This document shows, piece after piece, positions 54,695 to 64,000 of a stretch of DNA of 64,000 nucleotides. Origin of the DNA: Parietaria judaica (Eukaryota; Streptophyta; Magnoliopsida; Rosales; Urticaceae). Numbering within the stretch: the first letter of the stretch is position 1; each line of letters begins with the position of its first letter. Location of the stretch: assembly GCA_954871525.1 (NCBI GenBank), contig OX940863.1:37186501-37250500 (forward strand), written 5' to 3'. The translations under genes and the position numbers were made by a program. Under the pieces are notes generated by a model, which saw nothing but the letters and a program-made list of their open reading frames with translations, did no database searches and was not told the origin of the DNA.

Positions 54695-55333
54695 CTATAA
54701 ACCTGCCAATTCACCCCTCTCCATCTGCTTGATTCCCTTCTCGGCAGTCATAGACTTGTGGTGCATCATGTAGCAGATTCGGTACGCGTCCCTACTCCCT
54801 TTGAGTTCCTCAATCTCTCCTCCCCTCTTTCCCGGGAATTTTATGCTCTGGTGGTAAGTTGACGGCACGGCTCTCATGGAATGGATCCAAGGTCTCCCCA
54901 GGATAATGTTGAAGTGTGACGGGACATTTAGCACCATAAACTCCGTCATCCGGTTGACGCTCCCTGCGCGGACCGGGAGGTGGACTGTCCCCATCGAGAC
55001 GGCGACGTCCCCGTTGAAACCCGATACTTTGTGGGGTCGTCCCCCTATCGCGAGTCCCTCGATGCCCATATTCATCAAGCATTCATAGAAAATGACGTCG
55101 ACCGAGCTTCTGTTGTCAACGAGGATGCGGCAAACCTCGCATCTGCCGATGTTGAGTTCAAGGACCAGAGCGTCGTCGTGCATATCAGCACAATCCTCGT
55201 TCTCCACAAACTCTATCCTCGCGCCTGTGGCGCCCATATTCACGTCTTCTTGACCGTGCTCCTTCCCCCTCCGCTGATAAGCTTTTATGCTGTTGACCGA
55301 ATCCTCGCAGAACCGTGATCCGCCCATGATCAC
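54695..55333 (-). pseudogene. gypsy protease region
   Basis: Contains 'RFCEDSVNSIKAYQRR', then 'LNIGRCEVCRILVDNRSSVDVIFY' shortened to the active-site block 'VDNRSSVDVIF' and, downstream, 'HFNIILGRPWIHSM'. In related elements the active site reads D-x-G; here the third residue is Arg (AGA), so the aspartic protease should be inactive. The frame closes at 54695 with two stops before the reverse transcriptase. Confidence 0.85.
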
Positions 55334-55453
55334 CTCGATTCTCGTTCTCGAGGCCGGTCGGTCTTCCTCGTCACGCCTTGCCGGTGGCGGCTCGATCGCC
55401 AGGTTTATCTTTGCCCCGTCTCGGCCGTTCGCCCCGTCGTTCGTAGGTTCTTC

Positions 55454-56810
55454 TTATCGGCCCTGCCATGCCCTGTTCCCGTTATTCCAAGGCACGGAAG
55501 GTTTGTACGTGAGGTCTTTGATCTCCCCCAGCGCGTATCTTCTCTGGAGCTCCTTCTTCAGCATGGCACAATCTTTAGTGGCATGGCCATTATAGTTGTG
55601 GTAAGTGCAGAATTTGCTCATATCTTTTGGCCAAAATTTCGTCCCGAAGCCTCCTCGGCCTCCTGAGAAGCCCCCCTCGGCTTCCAGACCCCGAGGATCC
55701 CCCTCGGTTTTCAGCAAATCTTCCTCGGTCGTTGGAAAATCCTCCCTGGTTCCCCGGGTATCCTCCTGGATCATTGGAGAATCGTCCTCGGTCTCCCGAG
55801 AATCCTCCTCGATCATCAGAGAATCTTCCTCGGTTCTCCGAGGATCCTCCTTGGTGGTGGTTTCTCCGATCATAGTCGTGGTCTTTGTGCTCGTCCACCT
55901 GATAAACTTCTTTCCTCGGAGCTTCCCGACCTCGTTGCTCATCAGAATTCCTTCAGTATTCTTCTCCCTTCCTAGCTCTGGATGACGGGGCGTCTCCTCC
56001 GTCCCCGCTCTCTCTTTTTCCATGCTGTCTTCCTTTGCTTCCACCTTCGTGGATCTTCTTCTGGGCCAAAGTCTCTTCCTCTATTTCCATGAAGAGCGTC
56101 GCCCTGTGGAGCGCGTCCTCGATCGTCGATGGGCGCATCTTTATTAACTCCTCACGGAAAGGGGCCAAATACTATAGTCCATGCTTCAGCGCCTGGATTG
56201 CGACGACGCTATCGAGCCCCTGGATTCTGACCATGACGTCTTTGAATTTTCTGACGTACTATCGGAGAGTTTCTTCTCGCCCCTGTGAGAGGTTCCACAG
56301 GGTCGTAACAGTCGCCTCGTTCTGTACGTACATTGAGTAGTACCGTAGGAAACATGCGACGAGCTCATTGGAGTCGCCGATGGATTGCGATGGTAGTTTA
56401 GCGAACCAATCGCTCGTCGGGCCTTGCAAGCTCTCGACAAAGAGATGACACAGGATAGCCTCTAGCTTCGTCTCCTCGCCACCTATGCGCTCCGTGGCGA
56501 TCCGAAATGACTTCACGTGGGTGTTTGGATCCGAAGTTCCTTTGTACTGCGAGAGCCCGACCTTTGGCAATTCTCCTAGCTCCACGCTGCGGATTTTTGC
56601 CGAGAAAGGAGTCACCCTGGCCTCCCTGACCAACCTATCGATTTCGGGCGCCGCGCTCGTGGCTTTATGCACCTGTGAGGCCACGTATCCTATTTTTGCC
56701 TCCATGCTTGAGGACATTTCCCTCATCGCTCTCCGGACCTCCTCCTGGATCGTCTCCGTTATGGTGGTTGTCAAGCCTCCCGGCGGGCTCGTTACGTTCG
56801 CCGGTGTCAT
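55454..56810 (-). pseudogene. gypsy gag, broken
   Basis: 56810-56259: N-terminal part with 'DWFAKLPSQSIGDSNELV' and 'ATVTTLWNLSQGREETLR', the retrotransposon gag domain. A stop at 56256-56258 and another at 56169-56171 interrupt it. 56168-55454 continues with 'FREELIKMRPSTIEDALHRA', an arginine/acidic repeat region (55900-55700; about ten 'DDSPMIEED'-like units), and a zinc-knuckle-like 'FCTYHNYNGHATKDC' near 55620. Gag forms the particle that packages element RNA. Confidence 0.88.
55690..55850 (-). repeat. short coding repeats in gypsy gag
   Basis: 'ctcggt(t/c)', 'gaatc(c/t)tcctc' and 'gga(a/g)aatc' repeats of about 24-30 bp, which translate into D/E/R/G-rich units. The array is a low-complexity linker. 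Confidence 0.75.
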
Positions 56811-57187
56811 GCCGGCGGCATTGAAGAGATCCCTAATGATCGGCGGCGCTTGAGGCGTCAGGTTACCTTGCTCTCCTTCGGGTACAACTCCACTCGCTCC
56901 CCGAGCCGAAGATCCCGCGATCGTGCTCTCCGGGCCTTCCCTTCTTTGACTCGCGTGCTCCAGAAGAGCAGTAAGTCGTCTGTTCCGCTCCTCTTGTTTT
57001 TTCCGCCTTCCTGGCCGCCTCCTCGGCCACCCGTGTTGCCTCCATCACTCTCGCGTTGGCTTCGGCCAACTTCCGCTGGAGTCTCTCTATGGCTGGGACT
57101 TCGTCCCCTTCTACAGTGATGACGTGGTCGCTCTACGACATCTCGCTCCTTCAAATTCCTGGCTGTGAGTTAGAAAGAAAACAAAGC
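56811..57187 (-). other. gypsy leader between PBS and gag
   Basis: A minus-strand frame here (57154-56858) is rich in R, E and A and ends shortly before gag. It may be the broken N-terminus of gag rather than a separate gene. Confidence 0.5.
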
Positions 57188-57206
57188 CCCTCGGTGGGCG
57201 CCAAAC
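57188..57206 (-). other. gypsy primer-binding site
   Basis: On the minus strand, TGGCGCCCACCGAGGGG starts three bases after the 5' LTR end. TGGCGCC-type sites are standard in plant gypsy elements; the exact tRNA was not determined. Confidence 0.75.
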
Positions 57207-57967
57207 TGTAGAGGGCAATTTTCACCACCCTTTTCTAGTCACAAAGATAATCATCAAATAACAAATACACAACAATAATCGATGAATATCTCTGTTTTAT
57301 TATATTTATCCGAAATGAGCTCGGTTTTCTTCCGTTGAATAGCTAGACAGATGAAGGATCATGAACATCAAGCTTCTCTTAGTTTCCTTAGCCTTTTCTA
57401 TTACAAGAATTCTTTTCTCTTTCCGGGCCTTTTTTCTCTCTTTTTCCGAACCTTTACAAATGAGGCTTATCTTGCCTTTTATAGAGTTTACAATGCCTTA
57501 CCCTCGCATCCTTCCTGCCTTTTTCTCTTTAATCATTCACTCTCTGGCGTGATTTGAGGGCAACATGGTTAATACTTGCTTTACGTCACTTCCGAGCAGG
57601 CTGCCGTTATGCATAGGTGCGCCTCATTAAATGCGCATCTCGTCAGCCGTCATTCGGCTCTGCAGGCCTCGTCGCTGGTGTTCTCATCGATTGAGTAGGT
57701 CGGCTTCATTAAATGCACATCCCGTCAATGGTCATTCGGCCCTGCACAATCATCATGACCAAATTCCTCGTCGGGTGCGATGGGATGCTTCATCGCAGCT
57801 TGCTTTCACGTGGCTGCGTCTCCTCGCGGATGAGTCTCCTCGGGGATGTTCCTCCTCGGGAATAATCCCCCTCGGGTAATGAACTTCCTCGCCTCCCCTC
57901 ATGTCGTTTACGGACAAAACGACACGAGTTGTGTTGAGGATGGATTTGACCAAATCCGACCTTAACA
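57207..57967 (-). repeat. gypsy 5' LTR
   Basis: 761 bp, partner of 49842-50601. The differences are scattered substitutions plus small indels. Confidence 0.96.
57476..57483 (-). promoter_or_regulatory. TATA box of the gypsy 5' LTR
   Basis: TATAAAAG on the minus strand, in the middle of the 5' LTR and preserved in both LTRs. It fits the position of a U3 promoter. Confidence 0.55.
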
Positions 57968-57972
57968 TTATT

Positions 57973-58879
57973 CTACTATAAACCCGAGTCTGCACTCTTT
58001 AGTGATACAGTATATATTATTCCCTTTATTATAGCAGGGTGTCCATTGATACAATCAAATTCGGGTTATTGATCTTTCACTTGATGATCCACACACGAGC
58101 AGGCGGTTTCTACCGTTATGCCCCTCATTGCATTTTCATCCTTGACTCAGTCAGTAATATTATGAGTAACCCACTTATGGTTTCGATTCATAAGTTGCGC
58201 ACGGGTACCTCTCACTCCTCACTACCGACAATCAAGGGAATCATCATGACTCTGAAGAGAGTTGTGTGATGCCCATGTCTATGACCAAGCTACCCTTACT
58301 GCTGACTATCATGTTCCTGAAATAATAGTGTTGGGAACAACGGTAATATATTGTGTTCTTTAACGGTTAAATCAAAGAAAAATCAAGCCAGCAGCTCGGA
58401 CTCAAGATCACTCAGGACTTAGATCGAATATCCATTTGATCATCTACTAGTGACTCAACTCCAAGTTATCAGTGACGGTCTTATATGATAACTTCCGGAG
58501 TTTAAGTCAGGTCCAGTCCAGTATGAAGACACTTCATACTTAATGCACTTCTAGTGAGTGTGACACACACAAAATCTAGAATAGGATTGTCACTTAGTCA
58601 CATTAATGACCTTATACGATTAATGAGCTCCCACCCAGTTAATCAGGTCACAGACATTTTAAGTTCATTTATTATGATTATTAATTCTTCCTCACATTGA
58701 CTCTGTTGTGATAATAATACATAATTGCATCCTTTATGAACTAAGGATCAAACATTCTATTATACTCTACCAGAAACTATAATAAGATTATCATAATAAG
58801 CATCATCTTTATTCAACGACTTGTCATAATCTTTTACAAATAGATAAAATATCTTGTTTAAGGACACATATGTCCAACA
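57973..58879 (-). repeat. inverted LTR copy B, proximal part
   Basis: The complement starts TGTTGGACATATGTGTCC at 58879, matching the solo LTR start at 43476. It runs parallel with it through 'tgaagt(g/c)(t/g)cttcatactggactgg' and 'tgatcaaatggatattcgatc' blocks, up to the gypsy insertion. Confidence 0.88.
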
Positions 58880-59049
58880 TTAAGTCGTAACCTTTTCTTA
58901 TTTATCTTAAAATAAGAATAACATGCTAAACCTAATTTTCACGTGTGAAGAATTAGAATGAATAATAAAGTTAAATATTAATTATGATAAATAAGTTTTT
59001 TTTTTTTTGAAATAACAACCACCTTATGTAATAAAACCTAAGATCAAGC
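58880..59049. other. short intergenic segment
   Basis: AT-rich, no frame; ends at the hAT target duplication (59042-59049, GATCAAGC). Confidence 0.5.
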
Positions 59050-60035
59050 CAGTGGCGGATCCAGAACATGAAATTGGGAGGGGCTATTTTGTTTTTTTAC
59101 GAGGAAAACCGATAAAGATTTAGTTCCATATTTTGGACCAATTTTTTTTTTTTTTTTTGGCCGAAAATAGACCGGACCGGATTTTATAGGGAAAACAAAA
59201 AAAGACACGATTCGTAGTTTTGGACAAGAAATAGAAATAGATTTTTAGGCCACCAATGGGCCGAGACCATGCCAAAATAAGATAGGAGTTAAAATTTTCA
59301 CCATTAAATTTTACTCAAGCAAAATAAAAAAGCCTTACCACTTCTTCTAAATTCCTACTGTCATGACAATTTCCCAAATAGATTTAAAACGATTTATCAT
59401 AAAAATATGTTCAAGTTGTTTATTTCTTATTCATTTAAAATAAAATCACATTACATTCAAATGGCTATTATCTATTACTCTCACCTAAAAAATAATTTTG
59501 ACAAAAAAAAATAATAAATCATAAAATACAGAACCACTTAAATGAAGTCACCTGTACCATATAACAAGTATTAACTATTTTACAACTTCTTTGTATGTTA
59601 TTACCACCTAAATTTAAAAATCAACGATAATAATAGACGGGTAGAAAAAATTGTATGTGCATCTATTGAGCAAAACAATATTAGAATAAGAATATCTAAT
59701 TCATAACCAAACACAATAGAAATGAAGTCACGATTAGGAGAGGGAAAGAGAGCATGGGTCCCACGAAGTGTGGGAGAGAGTGAACCGTGACTCTGTGATT
59801 CGGTTAGAGTGAGAGAGAGTGTGGGTCCCTTTTCAGGGAGAGAGTGACTAAAGTACTTGGAATGGACTGACTTGATCTAGTGAATTTTGGGCTTGTTTGG
59901 GTTTCGGACTCATTGAGGGGGCTGAGGTTATATTTTCGATAGGGACTAAATCGAAACAGGGCCTTTTCTTAATGGAGTTTTTAATTGGGCTGGGGGACTA
60001 TAGCCCCTATTGGGCTGTAGGTAGATCCGCCCCTG
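59050..60035. mobile_element. non-autonomous hAT element, 986 bp
   Basis: Left end CAGTGGCGGATCCAG; right end complemented CAGGGGCGGATCTAC. The 8-bp duplication GATCAAGC lies at 59042-59049 and 60036-60043. An 8-bp duplication with a CAGNGGCGGA terminus is typical of hAT elements of the Tip100 kind. The interior has no transposase frame; it is AT-rich, with 'gtgggtccc' and 'gagagagtg' motifs repeated near 59750-59850. Confidence 0.93.
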
Positions 60036-60043
60036 GATCAAGC

Positions 60044-60633
60044 GTTATCTTTAGATCATAATTATTATTTATAGCTGAATATGCATTCATTTATCTGATT
60101 TATAAATGCATATTAAAAGTCTCAAACTGAATAAATTAAATTAGTTAATTTATTTTAGTTTCTGACGATATGAAGGATCACCCGAAAACCCCTCAATTAA
60201 TATGAGGTTAATGGTTTTCCGTGTGAAGGACCTTCGATCTAAGTGTGCACGGTCTAAGTGCATCTACAACCCGGTAGAGTATTTTTACTCAGCACACATA
60301 GACGTGTAGGGCGACCTACATTGTCTGTCGGATCATCGCATGAGTCTACCTGAAACGAGTACTCAATTAGGATTAAGTACCATGGACTAAGTTAGAAAAA
60401 CCAGTTAGAAGTAGTAAACTGTTTTCTTCTCTATCCGTCAGAGATAGCATAGGATGTTAGCACAACCGTTGTCTTACTCTAAGTGAAAAATTGATAGAAT
60501 TGATGAGGGTAACTTTTCTAATCAAATTAGTCACAAAATATCATTAATGTCCTTATGATATTCTATTTACATCTTTATTATAATAATTGCTTTATAATTT
60601 ACATGTTCGTATTAGAATTAATATTATGCTTAA
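60044..60633. other. intergenic, no gene seen
   Basis: No coding frame. Phrases such as 'cccgaaaacccctcaattaatatgagg' near 60180 look like transposon-derived LTR sequence, but no repeat partner lies in the window. Confidence 0.4.
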
Positions 60634-60664
60634 CTAGTGGACCGGCACCGCGCTTCGCGCGGTG
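60634..60664 (-). mobile_element. Helitron 3' terminus (minus orientation)
   Basis: On the minus strand a perfect 8-bp-stem hairpin (60646-60664, arms CACCGCGC and GCGCGGTG, loop GAA) is followed by CCGGTCCA and CTAG, with T as the next base. This is the canonical Helitron 3' end. The element would extend rightward from here; its 5' TC end was not located, and the TRIM at 60873 may be inserted in it. Confidence 0.75.
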
Positions 60665-60872
60665 GCGTTGAAAATGTTAACTAAAGTAATTATGCGATAT
60701 CATAACAAATATTAAGTTTGTTTAAAAAAATACATGTATTGTTGAGTATTGTTATTTACATTTTTAATTTGATAAGATCATATATTTGAAAAAGCTTGAG
60801 ACGAAATATAATTTTTTAGAATCAAATTAAAAACATTTGGTATATTTGTGAAATTTTATTGTGATTTAAATG

Positions 60873-60982
60873 TGTGAAGTATCATGGGGTTCCACCTCAA
60901 AACCAATTGGCAATGAGGGGAGTAACCCATGACCTTTTAAACCTTGCTAAGTCCCCATGTGTTTTCCATGTGGGACTCAACA
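60873..60982 (-). repeat. TRIM 3' LTR
   Basis: 110 bp, TG...CA; a few mismatches with its partner at 61086-61195. Confidence 0.95.
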
Positions 60983-61085
60983 TGCCCCCTCGAGACGGTG
61001 GCTCTTTGGCTCACTCGTCTCGGGCCGAATCCTTTTTTTTTTTTTTGGACCGGTGCTCGTTTGACATTAATGGGCTCTGATACCA

Positions 61086-61195
61086 TGTGAAGTATCTTGG
61101 GGTTCCACCTCAATATCAATTGGGAATGAGGGGAGTAACCCATGACCTTTTAAACCTTGCTAAGTCCCCATGTCTTTTCCATGTGGGACTCAACA
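61086..61195 (-). repeat. TRIM 5' LTR
   Basis: 110 bp, adjacent to the primer-binding site at 61074-61085. Confidence 0.95.
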
Positions 61196-61200
61196 AAATG

Positions 61201-63100
61201 ATTATAGTTTTAACGTCAACTGTGGAAAAAATTAGGATCTTTTTGGTACATAGCAAATACATTTTTAATTTTCATATGATGACATTTGAAACTTTCAGCA
61301 ACATTTGATAAATTGGATCATTTTCTCCTGTTTTGTAAAGCATTTAGTTTTTCACCACTATTGTCTCATTTTTTTGCAAAAGTATATATGTTTTTATGAT
61401 TGAAATTAAAATGACATGTCAATATGTTTTTTTTTTTAATTAAAGACACATTGCTAATATGTTTTTTTAATTAGCAGAAAAGCAACCCACTGGTGGAGAA
61501 GCATTATCTTCGGAAAACATTCTTCAAAACATCAAACAAATTTTAAAAATAAAACATTAGTCGAATCCAAAATTTAAATTGAAAAATCAAAACATTATTT
61601 TCATTGAGTTAATTTATCAAACAGATAGATTTTTAACCATTTACAACGTCAAATTCACTTAAGATATATGTTTTTAACATCATACAACTCTAATTTTACA
61701 CATAACATACCATGCCTTTTCTTTTTTGAATTCTGAAAATATAAAGACATATGTTTTTAACATCATACAACACTAATTTTACACATACCATACCTTACCT
61801 TATCTTTTTTGAATTCTGAAATATTGGACTTGCTGCTGAAAAGAAACTAAATCATAAATCGGCGAATGTAAGGAGATTGTCTACGTAAAACCGCTTTATT
61901 ACCACTTTGCACTGCATCTTTAAAAAAGCAAAGCAGAGCCGCACAGGCTGAACAACGACTCTATATCAAGAACTTTGACATAGAAAAATAAATGACATTA
62001 GCTATACTCATTATGTTCCATTTTACTGTAAATGAAATATGTAAAGGTTAATCATTTATGAAGTGTTAGCTTGCCGATAAACAATAGTAAAAGAAAGATA
62101 TTTTAACTTACTTGTAAACAAAGAATATATAACCAATTAGAAGTTTATTTTTTTTATTCATAAACTCCGGTTCAAATTTCTGTTAATTTTGTATCTATTT
62201 CACAGTCTTAGTTAAAAATTGTTTTGAAGTACACAAAAAATTAGGAAACACAGAAAAACAAACCAGAACAACCACGTATATTCAGATCATAAATTACCTC
62301 GGAGTGTAGGCGAGTATTTTGCTGTAGTTATTCTTGTTGGCATCGTCGGAGACACACTCTCAGTGTTTTTGAAAGGCTAAGAGGAAATTCTCATGAAATT
62401 ATCATTGATTAACTTGAATGCACTTAGAGAAGTTGTAAGATGGAATACAAAATGGGGGCACGAAAAATATTCAACAAATAAATAAATTTTGTAATTATTA
62501 AATCAATTAATTAATTTAATTGTGTGATATAATTAAAATAAATACATCAGATTGGATTCAACTTTTAAATGATTATCATAAATTTAATGGTTAATAAGTT
62601 TACTTTAAAAAAGGTACTTTTAAAGAGGTGTATCTTTACCGGAGAGGTACCTTTAAAAAGGATGTGTCTTTACCGAAAATGTATTTTTATAAAGGGATTT
62701 TTTTTCTCGTAAAAATAATTCGAAAAAATGAGAAAAAAGAGATGGGCAAAATTTGATGGTTTCTAGCCCGCACAATTTAATTAATAAATTATTAAATGTA
62801 TAGTTATTGTAAATTGTTTTTTAATATGTTATATTTGTGGCTCAAATTACTTTTAATTCAAATAATAGTGTAATGAATATGTTAATAGAAAATTATATTC
62901 TAATAACTAAAATTGTCATTTCAATTATGCTTAATTGTCTATGCTTCTACTAATTATCATCACAAAACATTGGGTGAAAAGATATTGCCGTCAACTAAGT
63001 TTGAATGTCCACTACAATTTTGTTTCAAAAATTACTATTGTTTGAATAATCACATTATACTAAAAATTTATCTTTAACTTACACACTTGTCATTGATTTT
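61201..63100. other. AT-rich intergenic region, no gene seen
   Basis: No coding frame. It contains the local tandem duplication at 61666-61826 and the motif 'aaaggtacttttaaagagg(t)g' with a close variant near 62610-62680. Confidence 0.55.
61666..61826. repeat. ~83-bp tandem duplication
   Basis: 'atgtttttaacatcatacaa' occurs at about 61668 and 61751, and both are followed by 'taattttacacata' and 'cttttttgaattctgaaa'. Confidence 0.9.
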
Positions 63101-63102
63101 CC

Positions 63103-64000
63103 AGGTACATGATCGAGGAAGGGATTGTTTTTATTGATTATATATTCAAATGATGCTCGTATTGATTCTTTTTCACTTGCTCGTGGCGAAAGCGTGGTCG
63201 TGACTGGAATTGATGTCATGATGTGGAAGCTTGTAGATGTTTACGAAGTCATTGACGCGTCCAATGCTTCGCCACTTCTTCAAAAAAGAAGGAATCTGAA
63301 TAATTAACATGACCATGAAACGCTAAACATTGAAAGGAAAATAAAAAATATAACCAACACCAAATTGAAAAATAGAAATCCCACTTAACTGGCGTTGGTC
63401 AATTATTAAATCACCAATCAACTTTTCAGGTATGTATGATCACTACTTCCTCTATGTTCTCAACATTGATTCCACAACTTGGTCCTAAAATCTCCTGTAT
63501 CATTTGGAATCAAGTCAGGATATTCGGGAATGAAGTTTACTTGACAGAGATCTATAATCGAGTCACCGAGCTCTTTCCGAGCGGATTCATTGTACAATTA
63601 CACTTATTGATTCTCTTATTGATGATGTTCTTATTGATTCTCTTTTGCTCGCTCATGGCGAAAGCGTGGCCGTGAGTGGAATTGGTGTCACGTTGTTAAA
63701 GCTTGTCGATGTTGTTTACGAAGTCGTTGACGCGTCCAATGCTTTACCATTTCTTCAAAAAAAAAAGGAATTTCAATTATAAACATTAAACACGACCATC
63801 AAACGCTAAACATACACAAAACTGAAAGGAAAATAGAAAACGTAACCAAAACTAAAATGAAAGAGAGAATTCTCACTTAAGTCAGTGTTGGTAAATAATT
63901 AGATCGCCAATCAACTTCTTAAGTACGTATTACTACTTCCTCTATGTTTCTCAACGTTGATTCGCACAACTTGGACCTAAAAATCCATTGTATCATTTGG
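63103..64000 (+). repeat. tandem ~490-bp units with conserved coding-like segment
   Basis: Three units: a partial one (63103-63428), a longer one (63429-63920) and one running off the window (from 63921). 'actacttcctctatgt' recurs about 492 bases apart (63443 and 63935). A coding-like block recurs about 472 bases apart, translating as 'GESVVVTGIDVMMWKLVDV' (from about 63187) and 'GESVAVSGIGVTLLKLVDV' (from about 63659). The unit is not intact as a gene: frames are interrupted. Its identity is unknown; see findings for an Alba-like suggestion. Confidence 0.65.

Larger units (their letters stand above)
49842..57967 (-). mobile_element. Ty3/gypsy (Tat-type) LTR retrotransposon, decayed
   Basis: 8,126 bp in minus orientation. 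LTRs at 49842-50601 (760 bp) and 57207-57967 (761 bp) start TG and end CA, and differ at about 25 positions by eye. A 5-bp TTATT duplication flanks it. The domain order gag, protease, reverse transcriptase, RNase H, second RNase H, integrase is gypsy; the extra RNase H ('LQVDGSATAQGSGVGI') marks the Tat/Ogre group of non-chromoviruses. Many stops and deletions make it non-autonomous. It splits LTR copy B. Confidence 0.96.
60873..61195 (-). mobile_element. complete TRIM retrotransposon, 323 bp
   Basis: Two 110-bp LTRs (60873-60982 and 61086-61195) flank a 103-bp interior. AAATG duplications lie at 60868-60872 and 61196-61200. In minus orientation the primer-binding site TGGTATCAGAGC (61074-61085, initiator tRNA-Met) directly follows the 5' LTR, and a purine tract 'gagggggca' (60983-60991) precedes the 3' LTR. 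It has no coding capacity and must be mobilised in trans. Confidence 0.96.

Noticed and set aside
43476..58879. The two long LTR copies as the ends of one 15-kb element
   Set aside because: They lie in opposite orientation, and the left one has its own target duplication within the LINE, so they are separate insertions.
1..64000. A single undescribed multi-gene functional system
   Set aside because: Apart from two host genes, every coding region belongs to a known transposon class and is broken; nothing in the remaining sequence forms a coherent new system.

Overview
This window is nuclear DNA from a flowering plant, almost certainly a eudicot. It is AT-rich, long-intron and full of nested transposable elements, with two ordinary host genes. 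I cannot name the species. There is no prokaryotic signature, no rRNA or tRNA gene and no CRISPR array.

Layout. 1-7306: AT-rich intergenic DNA with (TA)n microsatellites, three decayed tandem exon-like units and a decayed Helitron 3' end. 7310-24234: a CACTA (En/Spm) DNA transposon of about 16.9 kb, bounded by 13-bp terminal inverted repeats and a 3-bp CGT target duplication. It carries three broken genes: a plant transposon protein of the PF20167 kind, a truncated TNP2 transposase, and a TNPA-like/DUF8039/Ulp1-protease gene. A very young Ty1/copia retrotransposon (18745-24156; two 543-bp LTRs, AACGA target duplication) sits 73 bp inside the right CACTA terminus. 25951-27492: an intact DUF3475/DUF668 gene of the PSK SIMULATOR family. 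27789-30795: a non-coding LTR-pair element. 32924-33392: a Mutator-type foldback MITE with a perfect 9-bp target duplication. 33927-38690 (minus): a four-exon cation/H+ antiporter gene that assembles to 850 residues and matches CHX20.

42120-47690 holds a LINE whose 5' part is inverted relative to its 3' part. A 2.7-kb solo LTR (43476-46171, ACCTC duplication) interrupts the 3' part. 49300-58879 is a second, inverted copy of that LTR family, split by a decayed Ty3/gypsy element with dual RNase H (49842-57967, TTATT duplication). 59050-60035 is a non-autonomous hAT element with an 8-bp duplication. 60634 is a Helitron 3' terminus, 60873-61195 a complete TRIM, and the right edge carries tandem ~490-bp units.

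How it fits together. The two host genes are unrelated single-gene loci: one is a likely plasma-membrane-associated growth regulator, the other an endomembrane K+/H+ exchanger. Everything else is mobile DNA, and the exact target duplications allow the insertion order to be read: CACTA then copia; LINE then solo LTR; LTR copy B then gypsy. I found no convincing undescribed functional system. The most unusual items are the CACTA gene set, the copia pol frame running into its LTR, the inverted LINE and the tandem exon-like units.
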